From BQJD01 sp964350265 (GTDB lineage: Bacteria > Pseudomonadota > Gammaproteobacteria > Arenicellales > CAJQKF01): a stretch of 64,000 nt of DNA. Position 1 is the first letter of the stretch, and each line of letters opens with the position of its first letter. The notes under the pieces were generated by a model that was given only the letters and a program-made list of their open reading frames with translations, ran no database searches and was not told where the DNA came from. Location of the stretch: the NCBI GenBank assembly GCA_964350265.1, contig CAYGJZ010000009.1:11525-75524 (forward strand), given 5' to 3'. Shown here piece by piece: positions 40,486-49,812 of this stretch. The position numbers were made by a program, and so were the translations under genes.

Positions 40486-41540
40486 CGCGCCGCCCCGCGC
40501 ATGGCCAGGCCGCAGGCGGTGAACAGCACCGGGGCATAGCGCTTCAGACGGTCACCGGAAACGCCCGAACCGAGCCGGGTGTTGGCGAAGGGATAGGCCA
40601 GGCGGGCATTCAGCCCGGTCTTCTCGGCGATGCGCTCGACCACCCCGGGCAGGCCGGCGCTGCCGCCGGTGACGAAGACGTGATCGACCTGGCTGAACTG
40701 GGTCGAGGAGATGAACAGCGAGATCGCCCGGTTCGCCTCCAGCGCCATCGACTCGACGAAGGGCTCGAGGATGTCGGTGCGGTAGTTCTCGGGCAGGTCG
40801 CCGCTGCGCTTCTTGTTCTCGGCCTCGGTGAAGGAGATGCCGAAGCGGCGCTGGATGCTCTCGGTGAGCGTCTTGCCACCGAAGGGATAGTCGCGGTGAT
40901 AGACCAGTCGACGGCGATGCAGCACGTACAGGTGGCTGGCGGTGGTGCCGTAGTCGACGATGGCCACGACCTTCTCCACGCCGCCGCCGGACAGCGACGG
41001 CGCCACCAGCTCGAAGGCGCGCTGGTTGGCCAGCGAGGTGATCTCCATCACCACCGGCTTCAACCCGCCGGCGGTCAGCGCGCTGACCCGCTCGTCGACG
41101 ATGTCCTTGCGGCAGGCGGCCAGCATGACCTCGTCATTGGCCGGATTCTCCACCGACGGCGCCAACAGCTCGAAGTCGAGGTTGACCTCGGCGATGGAAT
41201 AGGGAATGTAGTGCTCCGCCTCCACTTCCACCTGCTGTTCCAGGTCGGCGCCGCTCATGCCGCCGGGCACGTTGATGACCTTGCTGATGGCCTGCGCCGC
41301 CGCCACCGCGGCGACGCCGTGGCTGCGCCTGGAGCCGGACTTCTGCACCGCGTTGCGGATGGCCTTGCCCACGCGCTCGATATCGGTGATGGAGTTCTCC
41401 ACCACGATGTTGCGTGGCAGCGGTTCCACGGCAAAGCGCTCGACCCGGTAGCGGCCCCGGTTTTCGCTCATCTCCATGACCTTTACCGCGGCCGAGCCGA
41501 TGTCGACACCGAGTGCAGGAGGCGTTTTCTTGCTGAACAC
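40482..41540 (-). CDS. pilM: Type IV pilus assembly ATPase-fold protein PilM
   Basis: 352 residues from a GTG. It is an actin-like FtsA/PilM fold with LGVDIGSAAVKVMEMS (phosphate 1), IVDYGTTASHLYVL (phosphate 2), and FVTGGSAGLPGVVERIA (adenosine). In the cytoplasm it binds the PilN N-terminus and connects the assembly platform with the motor. It is first in the pil operon, divergent from mrcA, as in Pseudomonas and Neisseria. Confidence 0.96.
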   Translation of the reverse strand: MFSKKTPPALGVDIGSAAVKVMEMSENRGRYRVERFAVEPLPRNIVVENSITDIERVGKAIRNAVQKSGSRRSHGVAAVAAAQAISKVINVPGGMSGADLEQQVEVEAEHYIPYSIAEVNLDFELLAPSVENPANDEVMLAACRKDIVDERVSALTAGGLKPVVMEITSLANQRAFELVAPSLSGGGVEKVVAIVDYGTTASHLYVLHRRRLVYHRDYPFGGKTLTESIQRRFGISFTEAENKKRSGDLPENYRTDILEPFVESMALEANRAISLFISSTQFSQVDHVFVTGGSAGLPGVVERIAEKTGLNARLAYPFANTRLGSGVSGDRLKRYAPVLFTACGLAMRGAAR

Positions 41541-41788
41541 GAAATCTTTACTTTTTATACAGTTGGGCCGATCACTTGAAGAATATACTTTACAATATCG
41601 GATAAAACCAGATACTGGCGCGGTGGCCGCGCGGCGCTCGGGCACGCATGCCCACCTGCCCCGCCAGCGACCTTCGCGTCCCGGCCGTTCTGTTATGATA
41701 GCCAAAACTCTGCGCCGAAACAGGATCCGGCCCGCCATGTATCGGGCCAAATGCCCAGCCCGTCTGAAAACCTTGCCGCTCGCACGCC
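41541..41788. promoter_or_regulatory. Divergent pilM/mrcA promoter region
   Basis: On the minus strand TATAAA (41559-41554) is a good -10 for pilM, with a weak -35 TCTTCA 17 bases upstream; a second TATATT lies near 41585. On the plus strand TATGAT (41694-41699) is a good -10 for mrcA. The minus-strand half is AT-rich, unlike the surroundings. Confidence 0.5.
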
Positions 41789-44182
41789 ATGCCGAGATCT
41801 AGACCCACCGGCGCTTCGTCGGCCATGACCTGGTTCAAGCGCATCCTCTTCGCCGGACTTGCCCTCGGCGTGGCCGGTGCGGTCGCCGCCGGCGTGCTCG
41901 TCTACCAGCTCCTGCCCACCCTGCCGTCCACCGAGAGCATCGGCGAGATCCAGCTCAAGGTACCGCTGCGGGTGTTCACCGTCGACGGCCAGTTGATCGG
42001 CGAGTACGGCGACTATCGCCGCACCCCGGTGGACATCGAGGAGGTGCCGCCGCTGATGGTCCGCGCCATCCTCGCCGCCGAGGACGACCGCTTCTTCGAG
42101 CACCACGGCGTGGACATCGCCGGCATTGCCCGCGCCGCGCTGGCCAACCTGCGCAGCGGCGGACACGGCCAGGGTGCCAGCACCATCACCATGCAGGTGG
42201 CGCGCAACTACTTCCTGACCCGGGAGAAGACCTACACCCGCAAGATCAAGGAAATCCTGCTCTCGCTGCGCCTGGAGCAGGAGCTGTCGAAAGAGGAGAT
42301 CCTCGAGCTCTACGTCAACAAGATCTTCCTCGGCCACCGCTCCTACGGCTTCCAGGCGGCGGCGCTGTTCTACTACGACAAGCCGCTGTCCGACCTCACC
42401 GTGGCCGAAATCGCCATGCTCGCCGGGCTGCCCAAGGCGCCGTCGCGCTCCAACCCGCTGAGCAACCCCGAGGCGGCCAAGGTTCGCCGCAACTACGTGC
42501 TGCGGCGCATGCGCGACCTCGAGGACATCGACCAGGCCACCTACGATGCCCACGTCGATGCGCCGCTGACCGCCAGCCGGCATGTTTCGCCGGTGGACGT
42601 CGACGCGCCCTTCGTCGCCGAGATGGCGCGCGACTACATCGTCAACAAGTACGGTGAGCGGGCCTACGAGTCCGGCTTCCAGATCTACACCACGATATCC
42701 GGCAAGGACCAGCAGGCAGCCAACGAGGCCCTGCGCCGCGGCCTGGTGGCCTATGACCAGCGCCACGGCTTCCGCGGCCCGCTCGGCAACATCGACCCCG
42801 CCTCGCTGCCCGACAACCAGGCGCTCAGCGAGGCCCTGAAGGCCTATCCGCGCAGCACCCCGATCGAACCGGCGATGGTGATCGCGGCCGACAGCGACCA
42901 GTTGCAGGCCTATGCCCCGGATCTTGGCCAGGTCGGCATCGACGCCGACGGCTGGTCCTGGGCCACCGACGACCCCGCCAAGCTGCTCAAGGTCGGCGAC
43001 ATCGTCTACGTGGCGCCAGGCGACGGCGACGGCCAGTGGCGGCTGTCGCAACTGCCCGAGGTGGCCGGCGCGCTGGTCTCGCTGAACCCCAACGACGGCG
43101 CCATCCTGGCCCTCACCGGTGGCTTCGACTACTACCTTGGCAAGTTCAACCGCGCCACCCAGGCCCGTCGCCAGCCGGGTTCCAACCTCAAGCCCTTCAT
43201 CTACTCGGCGGCGCTGAACAACGGCTTCACCGCCGCCACCCTGGTCAGCGGCGCGCCGATCGTGGTGGAAGACCCGGTGGAGGGCACCTGGCGGCCGGAG
43301 AACTACAGCGGCCGTTTCTACGGCCCGACCCGGGTACGCGAAGCACTGACCAGCTCCATGAACCTGGTCTCGGTCCGCCTGCTGCGCGCGATGGGCCTGC
43401 CGGTGGTGCTGGACCACCTGGAAACCTTCGGCTTCCACCGCGAGCACCTGCCCCGGGGACTGTCGCTGGCGCTGGGCACCGCCACCCTGACGCCGCTGGA
43501 GATGGTCAGCGGCTACGCCGTCTTCGCCAACGGCGGCTACCGCGTCGAGCCCTACTTCATCGCCCGCGTGGAGGACCAGGACGGACAGATCGTGGAGTAC
43601 TCCAACCGCGTGCGCCTGTGCCCCGACTGCGAGGTCTCGGAGGAGGCGCTGGTCAACGACCCCGACGCCATCGACCCGCGCTATGCCCGCCAGGTGCTGT
43701 CGCCGGAGAACACCTTCATCATGACCAGCATCATGCGCGACGTGATCCGCCTGGGCACCGGCAAGCAGGCGCTGGAACTTGGCCGCAACGACCTGGCCGG
43801 CAAGACCGGCACCACCAACGACTTCCGCGACGCGTGGTTCTCCGGCTTCAACGGCGACGTGGTCACCTCGGTGTGGGTCGGCTTCGACCAGCCGCGCAGC
43901 CTGGGCCGCTCCGAGTCCGGCGCCAAGGCGGCGTTGCCGATCTGGATCGACTACATGCGCGTGGCCCTTGAGGGGCTGCCGGAAACCGAGCTTGAGGTGC
44001 CCGAGAACGTGGTCACCGGCCTGGTCAGCCGACAGACCGGCGAGCCGGTGGCGAACGGCAGCGCCGATGCCTACCAGGAGTACTTCTTCATGGGCACCGA
44101 ACCGCAGATCGGCATGAGCGACACCGATCTCGCCCGCGACATGAACCGGCCCGAGCAGCGCAAGGTCGAGGACCTGTTCTAG
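41789..44182 (+). CDS. mrcA: Penicillin-binding protein 1A
   Basis: 797 residues. It is a bifunctional class A PBP that polymerises and cross-links peptidoglycan at the inner membrane. A membrane anchor lies at about 18-42, and the glycosyltransferase Glu98 is in AAEDDRFFEHHG. GASTITMQVARN and RKIKEILLSLRLE follow. The transpeptidase motifs are SNLK in RQPGSNLKPF, SSMN, and KTGTTNDFRDAW. An OB-like insert lies between the domains. An alternative ATG at 41825 would remove 12 residues. Its activator LpoA is encoded nearby at 45.1 kb. Confidence 0.97.
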   Translation: MPRSRPTGASSAMTWFKRILFAGLALGVAGAVAAGVLVYQLLPTLPSTESIGEIQLKVPLRVFTVDGQLIGEYGDYRRTPVDIEEVPPLMVRAILAAEDDRFFEHHGVDIAGIARAALANLRSGGHGQGASTITMQVARNYFLTREKTYTRKIKEILLSLRLEQELSKEEILELYVNKIFLGHRSYGFQAAALFYYDKPLSDLTVAEIAMLAGLPKAPSRSNPLSNPEAAKVRRNYVLRRMRDLEDIDQATYDAHVDAPLTASRHVSPVDVDAPFVAEMARDYIVNKYGERAYESGFQIYTTISGKDQQAANEALRRGLVAYDQRHGFRGPLGNIDPASLPDNQALSEALKAYPRSTPIEPAMVIAADSDQLQAYAPDLGQVGIDADGWSWATDDPAKLLKVGDIVYVAPGDGDGQWRLSQLPEVAGALVSLNPNDGAILALTGGFDYYLGKFNRATQARRQPGSNLKPFIYSAALNNGFTAATLVSGAPIVVEDPVEGTWRPENYSGRFYGPTRVREALTSSMNLVSVRLLRAMGLPVVLDHLETFGFHREHLPRGLSLALGTATLTPLEMVSGYAVFANGGYRVEPYFIARVEDQDGQIVEYSNRVRLCPDCEVSEEALVNDPDAIDPRYARQVLSPENTFIMTSIMRDVIRLGTGKQALELGRNDLAGKTGTTNDFRDAWFSGFNGDVVTSVWVGFDQPRSLGRSESGAKAALPIWIDYMRVALEGLPETELEVPENVVTGLVSRQTGEPVANGSADAYQEYFFMGTEPQIGMSDTDLARDMNRPEQRKVEDLF

Positions 44183-44204
44183 GCGCGCCGCCGGACCGGC
44201 ACGC

Positions 44205-45077
44205 CTAGCGACGCCGCTTGGCGGACGCCGCGCCGGCCAGCCGGTAGAGCGCCTGCGGCCGCGCCCCGGTGACCCCGGCGATCAATTGCGCCGCCTGCTT
44301 CAGCGGCATGTGCTGGTTCAGCGTGCGCACCGCCTCCACCCACTCCGGTCGCGGCGTGTCGGCGGCCTCGGCCTCGACCCCCGCCACCACGATCACGAAC
44401 TCGCCGCGACGGTGGTTGTCGTCCGCGGCCAGCCATTCCGCCAGCATCGCCAGGCCCCCGTCGACGATGCTCTCGAAGCGCTTGGTCAATTCCCGGCACA
44501 GTGCCCCGCGCCGCTCGCCGCCGAAGATGGCCACCAGGTCGTCCATGCACGCCGTCACCCGGTGCGGCGACTCGTAGAACACCATGGTGCGGACCTCCCC
44601 GGCCAGCGCCGACAGCGCCGAGCGCCTGGCCGAGGCTGTGGCCGGCAGGAATCCCTCGAAGGTGAAACGGGCGGTGGCGATGCCCGCCGCCGACAGCGCG
44701 GTAACCAGCGCGCAGGGCCCGGGCAGCGGCGACACCGCCACGCCGGCCTCGCGTGCACACCGAACCAGGGCGAAGCCCGGGTCGGAGACCAGCGGCGTGC
44801 CGGCATCGCTGACCAGCGCCACCGACTCGCCTGCCTGCAACCGCCTGACCAGCGCCGGCGCACGCTGCGCCTCGTTGTGCTCGTGCACCGAGACCAGCGG
44901 CACGGCGATCCCCAGGTGACGCAGCAGCGCCCCGGTATGCCGGGTATCCTCGGCGGCGACCAGGTCCACCGAGCGCAGGATGGACACCGCCCGCGCGGTG
45001 ATGTCCCCGAGGTTCCCGATCGGTGTCGCCACCACGTACAAGGTGCCCGGCAAGGCCCGGGTTTCGGTCTGGTTCAT
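44205..45077 (-). CDS. rsmI: 16S rRNA 2'-O-methyltransferase RsmI
   Basis: 290 residues. It methylates C1402 of 16S rRNA with SAM. TLYVVATPIGNLGDITARA and VAAEDTRHTGALLRH open the protein, then LVSDAGTPLVSDPG, ALSAAGI, FEGFLP and FYESPHR, all RsmI hallmarks. It is divergent from lpoA by 37 bases that share the sequence GTATAC (45101-45106), which could serve as a -10 on both strands. It converges on mrcA with 22 bases between stops. Confidence 0.96.
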   Translation of the reverse strand: MNQTETRALPGTLYVVATPIGNLGDITARAVSILRSVDLVAAEDTRHTGALLRHLGIAVPLVSVHEHNEAQRAPALVRRLQAGESVALVSDAGTPLVSDPGFALVRCAREAGVAVSPLPGPCALVTALSAAGIATARFTFEGFLPATASARRSALSALAGEVRTMVFYESPHRVTACMDDLVAIFGGERRGALCRELTKRFESIVDGGLAMLAEWLAADDNHRRGEFVIVVAGVEAEAADTPRPEWVEAVRTLNQHMPLKQAAQLIAGVTGARPQALYRLAGAASAKRRR

Positions 45078-45114
45078 GCAGGTTGCGGCATTGTCCTAAG
45101 GTATACTCGTCGCG

Positions 45115-47058
45115 ATGCAGACGGCTTCGATTTCCAACTCCCGGTTGCCCCGGCGGGGCATGCGCTGGCTCGTTGTCGCCGCCATCGTCGTGCTTGGCGG
45201 CTGCCAGATCACGCCACCGCAGCGCCCGGTGCCCACGCCTTCCCCGCCACCGGACACGCCCCCCGCCGGCGCCACCGTGACGCCGCTGGCCAGTGGCGAC
45301 AGCGCCACCTCGCCGTGGGACTATATCGCACTGGCACGCGGGGCGAGCGGCACGGAGCGCCAGGACTACCTGCTCGACGCCATCGAGGGCTTCCTGGATC
45401 TTGGCCAGTCCGCTACTGCCCGCACCCTGATCGAACAGCTTGCCGCCGAGTCCCTGGCGCCGCCACAGGCCGCGCGCAACCGCATCGCCCTGGCCCGCAG
45501 CTACTACCAGGAACGCCAGTATGCGCGGGTGGAGAGCACTCTCGCGCCGCTCACTGCGCAAGGCGGGCTGGATGCCGAGACCACCGCCAGCATCATGCTG
45601 CTGCGCGCGCGCAGTCTCGCCGCGCAGGGCAACCCGGAAGGTGCCCTGTCCCTGCTCACCGCGCGCGAACCGCTGCTGGTCGACCAGGCCGCCATCGTCG
45701 AGAACCAGGAAACCATCTGGCGCATGCTCGGCCTGCTCGACGGTACCCGGCTCGCCCAACTGCGCGCCGACGGCTCCCGCCAGACCCTGGCGCAGTGGGC
45801 CGACCTTGCCCTGGTCAGCCAGCGCTTTGGCTGGAACCCGCACCAGATGCGTCAGCAGCTCGAGCAGTGGCGCGCGCTGTACCCCAGCCACCCGGCATCG
45901 CGGGTACTGATCCCGCAGACCCTGGCCCGGCTGGGCGACAACCTCGCCGAGTACCGCAAGATCGCCCTGCTGTTGCCGATGACCTCCGGCTTCGGTGCCG
46001 CGGCACAGGCACTGTATGACGGCTTCTCGATGATGTACGAGGCCGACAGCAACCCGCGCAAGCCGCTGGTCACCCTGTACGATACCGGCGAGAACGCCGA
46101 GCTGGTCGGCTTCTACTACCAGGCGGCGGTGCGCGAGGGCGCCGAGCTGGTCATCGGCCCGCTGGGCAAGATGGCGGTGGATGCGCTGGTGGCGGGCACC
46201 GAGCTGACGGTGCCCACGCTGCTGCTGGGCAATACCGACCAGGCGCTGGGCCTGCGCCGCAACGTCTTCCAGTTCGGTCTCTCGCCGGAGGACGAGGCCC
46301 GGCAGCTGGCCAACCGGGCCTTTGCCGAGGGCCTGCGGGTGGCCGCGGTGCTGTATCCGCGCACCGACTGGGGCGTTCGCCAGCACGATGCCTTCGCCGA
46401 GCGCTGGCAGGCACTCGGCGGCGTGGTCGCCGAATCCAGCGTCTACCAGGAGAACGGCTCCGACCATTCCCAGGCCATCAAGCTGATGCTCAACCTGGAC
46501 GAGAGCGAGGGCCGCCACCGGGAACTTGAGCGGCTGGTCGGGCAGGACCTCGAGTTCGTGCCGAAGCGGCGCGAGGACCTCGACTTCGTGTTCATGATTG
46601 CCCGCTCCGACCAGGGTCGACTGCTCAAGCCGCAGATCGACTTCCACAAGGGCCAGGACCTGCCGGTCTATGCCATCTCCCAGGTCTACGGCGGCGGCGA
46701 CCCGGTCAAGGACATCGACCTGGCCAGCGTCGTCTTCGGCGACATGCCCTGGCTGCTCGGCGGCACCGGCGTGCACCGCGCCATCCGCGACCAGCTGCCC
46801 GAGGGCGACCGCTACCGCGACCAGCCGCTGGACCGGCTGTTCGCGCTCGGCATCGACGCCTACCAGCTGCTGTTCCGGCTGGAGGCGATGAAGACCAACC
46901 CGCAGCTCGAGTTCCCCGGCACCACCGGCGTGCTCAGCCTCGGCCCCGACGGCAACATCGTGCGACGCCTGATGTGGGCCCGGTTCACCGAGGGCGGCGT
47001 CGAACCGCTTCGCTTCGATACCGCGCTGACCGGCCCGGGGCCGGCCGCGCCGCGTTGA
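45115..47058 (+). CDS. lpoA: LpoA, lipoprotein activator of PBP1A
   Basis: 647 residues. The lipobox VVLGGC puts the acylated Cys at 30, then a Pro-rich linker. The N-terminal half is TPR-like; the C-terminal half (IALLLPMTSGFGAAAQALYDGFSMMYEAD and beyond) is a LivJ-like bilobed fold. It reaches from the outer membrane to stimulate PBP1A. The -10 TATACT at 45102-45107 would place the start of transcription close to the ATG, so the mRNA may have a very short leader. It overlaps yraN. Confidence 0.95.
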   Translation: MQTASISNSRLPRRGMRWLVVAAIVVLGGCQITPPQRPVPTPSPPPDTPPAGATVTPLASGDSATSPWDYIALARGASGTERQDYLLDAIEGFLDLGQSATARTLIEQLAAESLAPPQAARNRIALARSYYQERQYARVESTLAPLTAQGGLDAETTASIMLLRARSLAAQGNPEGALSLLTAREPLLVDQAAIVENQETIWRMLGLLDGTRLAQLRADGSRQTLAQWADLALVSQRFGWNPHQMRQQLEQWRALYPSHPASRVLIPQTLARLGDNLAEYRKIALLLPMTSGFGAAAQALYDGFSMMYEADSNPRKPLVTLYDTGENAELVGFYYQAAVREGAELVIGPLGKMAVDALVAGTELTVPTLLLGNTDQALGLRRNVFQFGLSPEDEARQLANRAFAEGLRVAAVLYPRTDWGVRQHDAFAERWQALGGVVAESSVYQENGSDHSQAIKLMLNLDESEGRHRELERLVGQDLEFVPKRREDLDFVFMIARSDQGRLLKPQIDFHKGQDLPVYAISQVYGGGDPVKDIDLASVVFGDMPWLLGGTGVHRAIRDQLPEGDRYRDQPLDRLFALGIDAYQLLFRLEAMKTNPQLEFPGTTGVLSLGPDGNIVRRLMWARFTEGGVEPLRFDTALTGPGPAAPR

Positions 47059-47414
47059 TCGCGCGACACCTGGCCGACGGCGCCTGGGCGGAGCGCCATG
47101 CCCGCCGGCACCTGGAACATCGCGGCATGAAACTCGTCGAGCGCAACTACACCTCGCCCCACGGCGAGATCGACCTGGTCATGCGCGAGGGCGACACGCT
47201 GGTCTTCGTCGAGGTGCGCATGCGCGCCGACACCCGCTTCGGCCATCCCGCCGAAACCATCGACGCGGCCAAGCAACGCCGCCTCCGGCGCACCGCGGAA
47301 AGCTACCTGCAACGCCAGTTTCGATCACCGCCGAACTGCCGCTTCGACGTCGTCACCATCGTCGGCGACCGGCGCCAGCCGGAAACCCGGTGGTTCCGCG
47401 ACGCATTCAGTTAA
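47055..47414 (+). CDS. yraN: YraN/UPF0102 nuclease-fold protein
   Basis: 119 residues from a TTG that overlaps the lpoA stop (TTGA); no ATG fits. It has a Holliday-junction-resolvase-like restriction endonuclease fold: LVERNYTSPHGEIDLVMREGD with the Glu-x-Asp, then VFVEVRMRAD (normally VFVEVK/R) supplies the catalytic E-x-K/R. The role is unknown. The order lpoA-yraN-diaA-dolP is the E. coli order. Confidence 0.92.
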   Translation: MIARHLADGAWAERHARRHLEHRGMKLVERNYTSPHGEIDLVMREGDTLVFVEVRMRADTRFGHPAETIDAAKQRRLRRTAESYLQRQFRSPPNCRFDVVTIVGDRRQPETRWFRDAFS

Positions 47415-47468
47415 CCCGCGCCCTGCACTCGCGTATCATCACCGCGTGAACGCACGCACCTTCGCGAC

Positions 47469-48089
47469 ATGAATCCCACAGACTTCATCCGCCAACATAC
47501 CGAACGCTCCATCGCGGTGGTCGGCCGTGCCATCGACGAACTCGACGATGCCATTGCCGACGGCGCCGCGCGCATGATTCGCTGCCTCGACGCCGATGGC
47601 CGCATCCTCGCCTGCGGCAACGGCGGCTCGGCCAGCGATGCCCTGCATTTTTCCGCCGAGCTGCTCAACCGCTACCGCGATGACCGGCGACCCCTGCCGG
47701 CCATCGCCCTGAACGCGGACGTCGCCACGCTCACCGCCATCGCCAACGACTTCTCCTACGACGACGTCTTCGCCAAGCAGGTCGCCGCGCTGGCCCGGCC
47801 CGGCGACATCCTCCTGGCCATCACCACCTCCGGTCGCTCGCCCAACGTGCTGCGCGCCATCGAGGCCGCCCATGCCCGCGGCGCCACCACCGTGCTGCTG
47901 ACCGGCCGGGATGGCGGCGCCTGCGCCGCGCGACTGGCCGACGACGACCTGCTGCTGTGCGTGCCCGATGCGGTCACCGCGCACATCCAGGAGGCACACG
48001 GCCTGATCATCCACTGCCTGTGCGCATTGATCGAGGCGCACTTTCTCGTCCCCACCCCGAAGGTCACCGAGCAAGGAGAGATCGCATGA
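47469..48089 (+). CDS. diaA: DiaA/GmhA-family SIS protein
   Basis: 206 residues with one SIS domain: CGNGGSASDALHFSAEL, ALNADVATLTAIANDF and AITTSGRSPNVLRAIEAA. The two candidate roles are DiaA, which helps DnaA assemble at oriC, and GmhA, which isomerises sedoheptulose 7-phosphate for LPS heptose. Position between yraN and dolP favours DiaA. A heptose-phosphate adenylyltransferase two genes downstream keeps GmhA possible. Its stop overlaps the dolP ATG. Confidence 0.85.
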   Translation: MNPTDFIRQHTERSIAVVGRAIDELDDAIADGAARMIRCLDADGRILACGNGGSASDALHFSAELLNRYRDDRRPLPAIALNADVATLTAIANDFSYDDVFAKQVAALARPGDILLAITTSGRSPNVLRAIEAAHARGATTVLLTGRDGGACAARLADDDLLLCVPDAVTAHIQEAHGLIIHCLCALIEAHFLVPTPKVTEQGEIA

Positions 48090-48688
48090 ACCCATCTTCG
48101 AAGTCGCCCACCCCTGGCTGCTGGCCGAGCCTGGTCCTGTGCCTTGTCGCCAGCATCTACCTCGGTGCCTGCGCCGCGGCCGCGGTCGGCAGCGTGCTGG
48201 TCACCTCGGTGGACATTGCCCGCGACCGGCGCACGGTGGGCACCTACGTCGACGACAACGCGGTGGAGCTGAAGATCCGCCATGCCATTCGCCAGGACAC
48301 CGAGATCGGTGGCGGCGTGCACATCTCGGTGACCTCGGTCAACGGCGTGGTGCTGTTGACCGGCGAGGTGGCCAACAATGCCCAGGGTCGCAGGGCGGTG
48401 GGCATTGCGCGCGGATTCACCGAGGCACGGCAGGTGGTCAACCAGCTGGTCATCGCGCCGGTGTCGACCTTCAGCAACCGCAACTTCGACTCGTGGCTGA
48501 CCACCAAGGCGAAGTCGTCGCTGATCACCTCGCGCGACGTCAGCGCCGGCGACATCAAGGTGGTGACCGAACGCGCCACCATCTACCTGATGGGCGTGGT
48601 CACCCGCGCCGAGGCCGATGCCGCGGTGGCCGCGCTGCAGCAGCTTCGCGGCGTCGAGCGCATCGTCAAGGTTTTCGAGTACATCTGA
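48086..48688 (+). CDS. dolP: DolP (YraP), outer-membrane dual-BON lipoprotein
   Basis: 200 residues. Lipobox LGAC gives Cys29. Two BON domains follow: one around DNAVELKIRHAI to VNGVVLLTGEV, and a second from WLTTKAKSSLI through IYLMGVVTRAEADAAV to VERIVKVFEYI. DolP sits at the inner leaflet of the outer membrane and supports BAM activity and envelope integrity. ATG overlaps the diaA stop. The domain order and gene order match E. coli yraP. Confidence 0.92.
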   Translation: MNPSSKSPTPGCWPSLVLCLVASIYLGACAAAAVGSVLVTSVDIARDRRTVGTYVDDNAVELKIRHAIRQDTEIGGGVHISVTSVNGVVLLTGEVANNAQGRRAVGIARGFTEARQVVNQLVIAPVSTFSNRNFDSWLTTKAKSSLITSRDVSAGDIKVVTERATIYLMGVVTRAEADAAVAALQQLRGVERIVKVFEYI

Positions 48689-48715
48689 AAGCCGACCACC
48701 GCAGCGGAACCTGTC

Positions 48716-49216
48716 ATGGCGCACTACGAAACGAAGATCCACGCCTCGCTCGCCGAGCTCGCGCCGAAGATCGACCAGCTGCCGCGACCGGTGGTGTTTA
48801 CCAACGGCTGCTTCGACCTGCTGCATCCGGGCCACGTCGACTACCTCGAGCAGGCCTCGACCTTCGGTGAAACGCTGGTGGTGGGGGTCAACAGCGACCG
48901 CTCCATTCGCAACCTCGGCAAGGGCGACGACCGGCCCTACAACCACCAGCAGGATCGCATGCTGGTGGTGGCTGGCCTGGGCGCGGTGGACATCGTGGTC
49001 GGCTTCGACGACGCGACGCCAATCGAGTTGATTCGCGCCATCCGGCCGGAACGGCTGGTCAAGGGCGGCGACTGGCCGGTGGACGAGATCGTCGGCGCCG
49101 ACTTCGTGCGCGAACACGGTGGCGAGGTCTGCTCGGTGCCGATTCGCTACCAGCGTTCGACCACCGCGCTGGCCGACCGCATCAAGGCCTTCCACAACCT
49201 GTTCCAGGGGGGCTAG
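48716..49216 (+). CDS. rfaE2: D-glycero-beta-D-manno-heptose 1-phosphate adenylyltransferase
   Basis: 166 residues, equal to the C-terminal half of E. coli HldE. It activates heptose 1-phosphate with ATP to ADP-heptose for the LPS core. FTNGCFDLLHPGHVDYLEQA contains the nucleotidyltransferase HxGH, and GVNSDRSIRNLGKG is typical. The kinase half (HldE1) is not fused and not in the window. ADP-heptose is the substrate of WaaF at 14.4 kb. Confidence 0.92.
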   Translation: MAHYETKIHASLAELAPKIDQLPRPVVFTNGCFDLLHPGHVDYLEQASTFGETLVVGVNSDRSIRNLGKGDDRPYNHQQDRMLVVAGLGAVDIVVGFDDATPIELIRAIRPERLVKGGDWPVDEIVGADFVREHGGEVCSVPIRYQRSTTALADRIKAFHNLFQGG

Positions 49217-49220
49217 GACG

Positions 49221-49793
49221 GTGCTGGTCGCAGGCCGTCGACGGCGCTCGCCCGCATGGGGATGGCTGTCGGCACTCGCGCTGGTGCTTGTTCCGCCGCC
49301 GGCAGCGGCGCAGACGGGCGACATCGACGCGGTCGACGCCGAGCCGCAGCGACCCACGCCGAGGGAGCGGGTGTTTCGCTACTTCGACGATGAAGACGCG
49401 GTGCGCATCGTGCCCGGCCAGGGGATTGGCCGCCTGTTGCTGGGCACGCCGCTCAACAGCGTGGTCGCCACCTTCGGTGCGCCACTGGCCAGCGAGCGCA
49501 GCGGCGTCATCAACCGTCGCACCACGCTGCTCTACCGCTCCGGACCCAGCGGCTTCATTTCCCTGCGCGGCGATCGCACGGTGGAAGAGATCGGTCTCGA
49601 GAACGTGCCGACCATCACCACCGCACAGGGCGTCGGCAACGGCATGCCCGCCCACCAGGTGGCGATGGTCTACGGGGAACCGGAGATCGACGAGGACGGT
49701 GGCTACCGCTACCCGCAACTGGGCATCGGTTTCTCCTTCCGCGCCGGCATCGTCTTCCAGGTGCTGGTCTTCCCTGCCGAGGCCGCCGACTGA
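49221..49793 (+). CDS. Exported protein of unknown function
   Basis: 190 residues from a GTG four bases after rfaE2. An Arg-rich n-region (GRRRRS) and hydrophobic core end in AAA at 30, a Sec or possibly Tat signal. The mature part has IGRLLLGTPLNSVVATFGAP and later NGMPAHQVAMVYGEPEIDEDGGYRYPQLGIGF (shown here in pieces), suggesting a beta-rich repeat of about 60 residues that occurs twice (GTPLNSVVATFGAP and GMPAHQVAMVYGEP). No family is recognised. Confidence 0.7.
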   Translation: MLVAGRRRRSPAWGWLSALALVLVPPPAAAQTGDIDAVDAEPQRPTPRERVFRYFDDEDAVRIVPGQGIGRLLLGTPLNSVVATFGAPLASERSGVINRRTTLLYRSGPSGFISLRGDRTVEEIGLENVPTITTAQGVGNGMPAHQVAMVYGEPEIDEDGGYRYPQLGIGFSFRAGIVFQVLVFPAEAAD

Positions 49794-49812
49794 TCGTCCG
49801 GGCCGGGCCCGC

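Noticed and set aside
47469..48089. Certain assignment as GmhA
   Set aside because: The SIS motifs do not separate GmhA from DiaA, and position between yraN and dolP favours DiaA.
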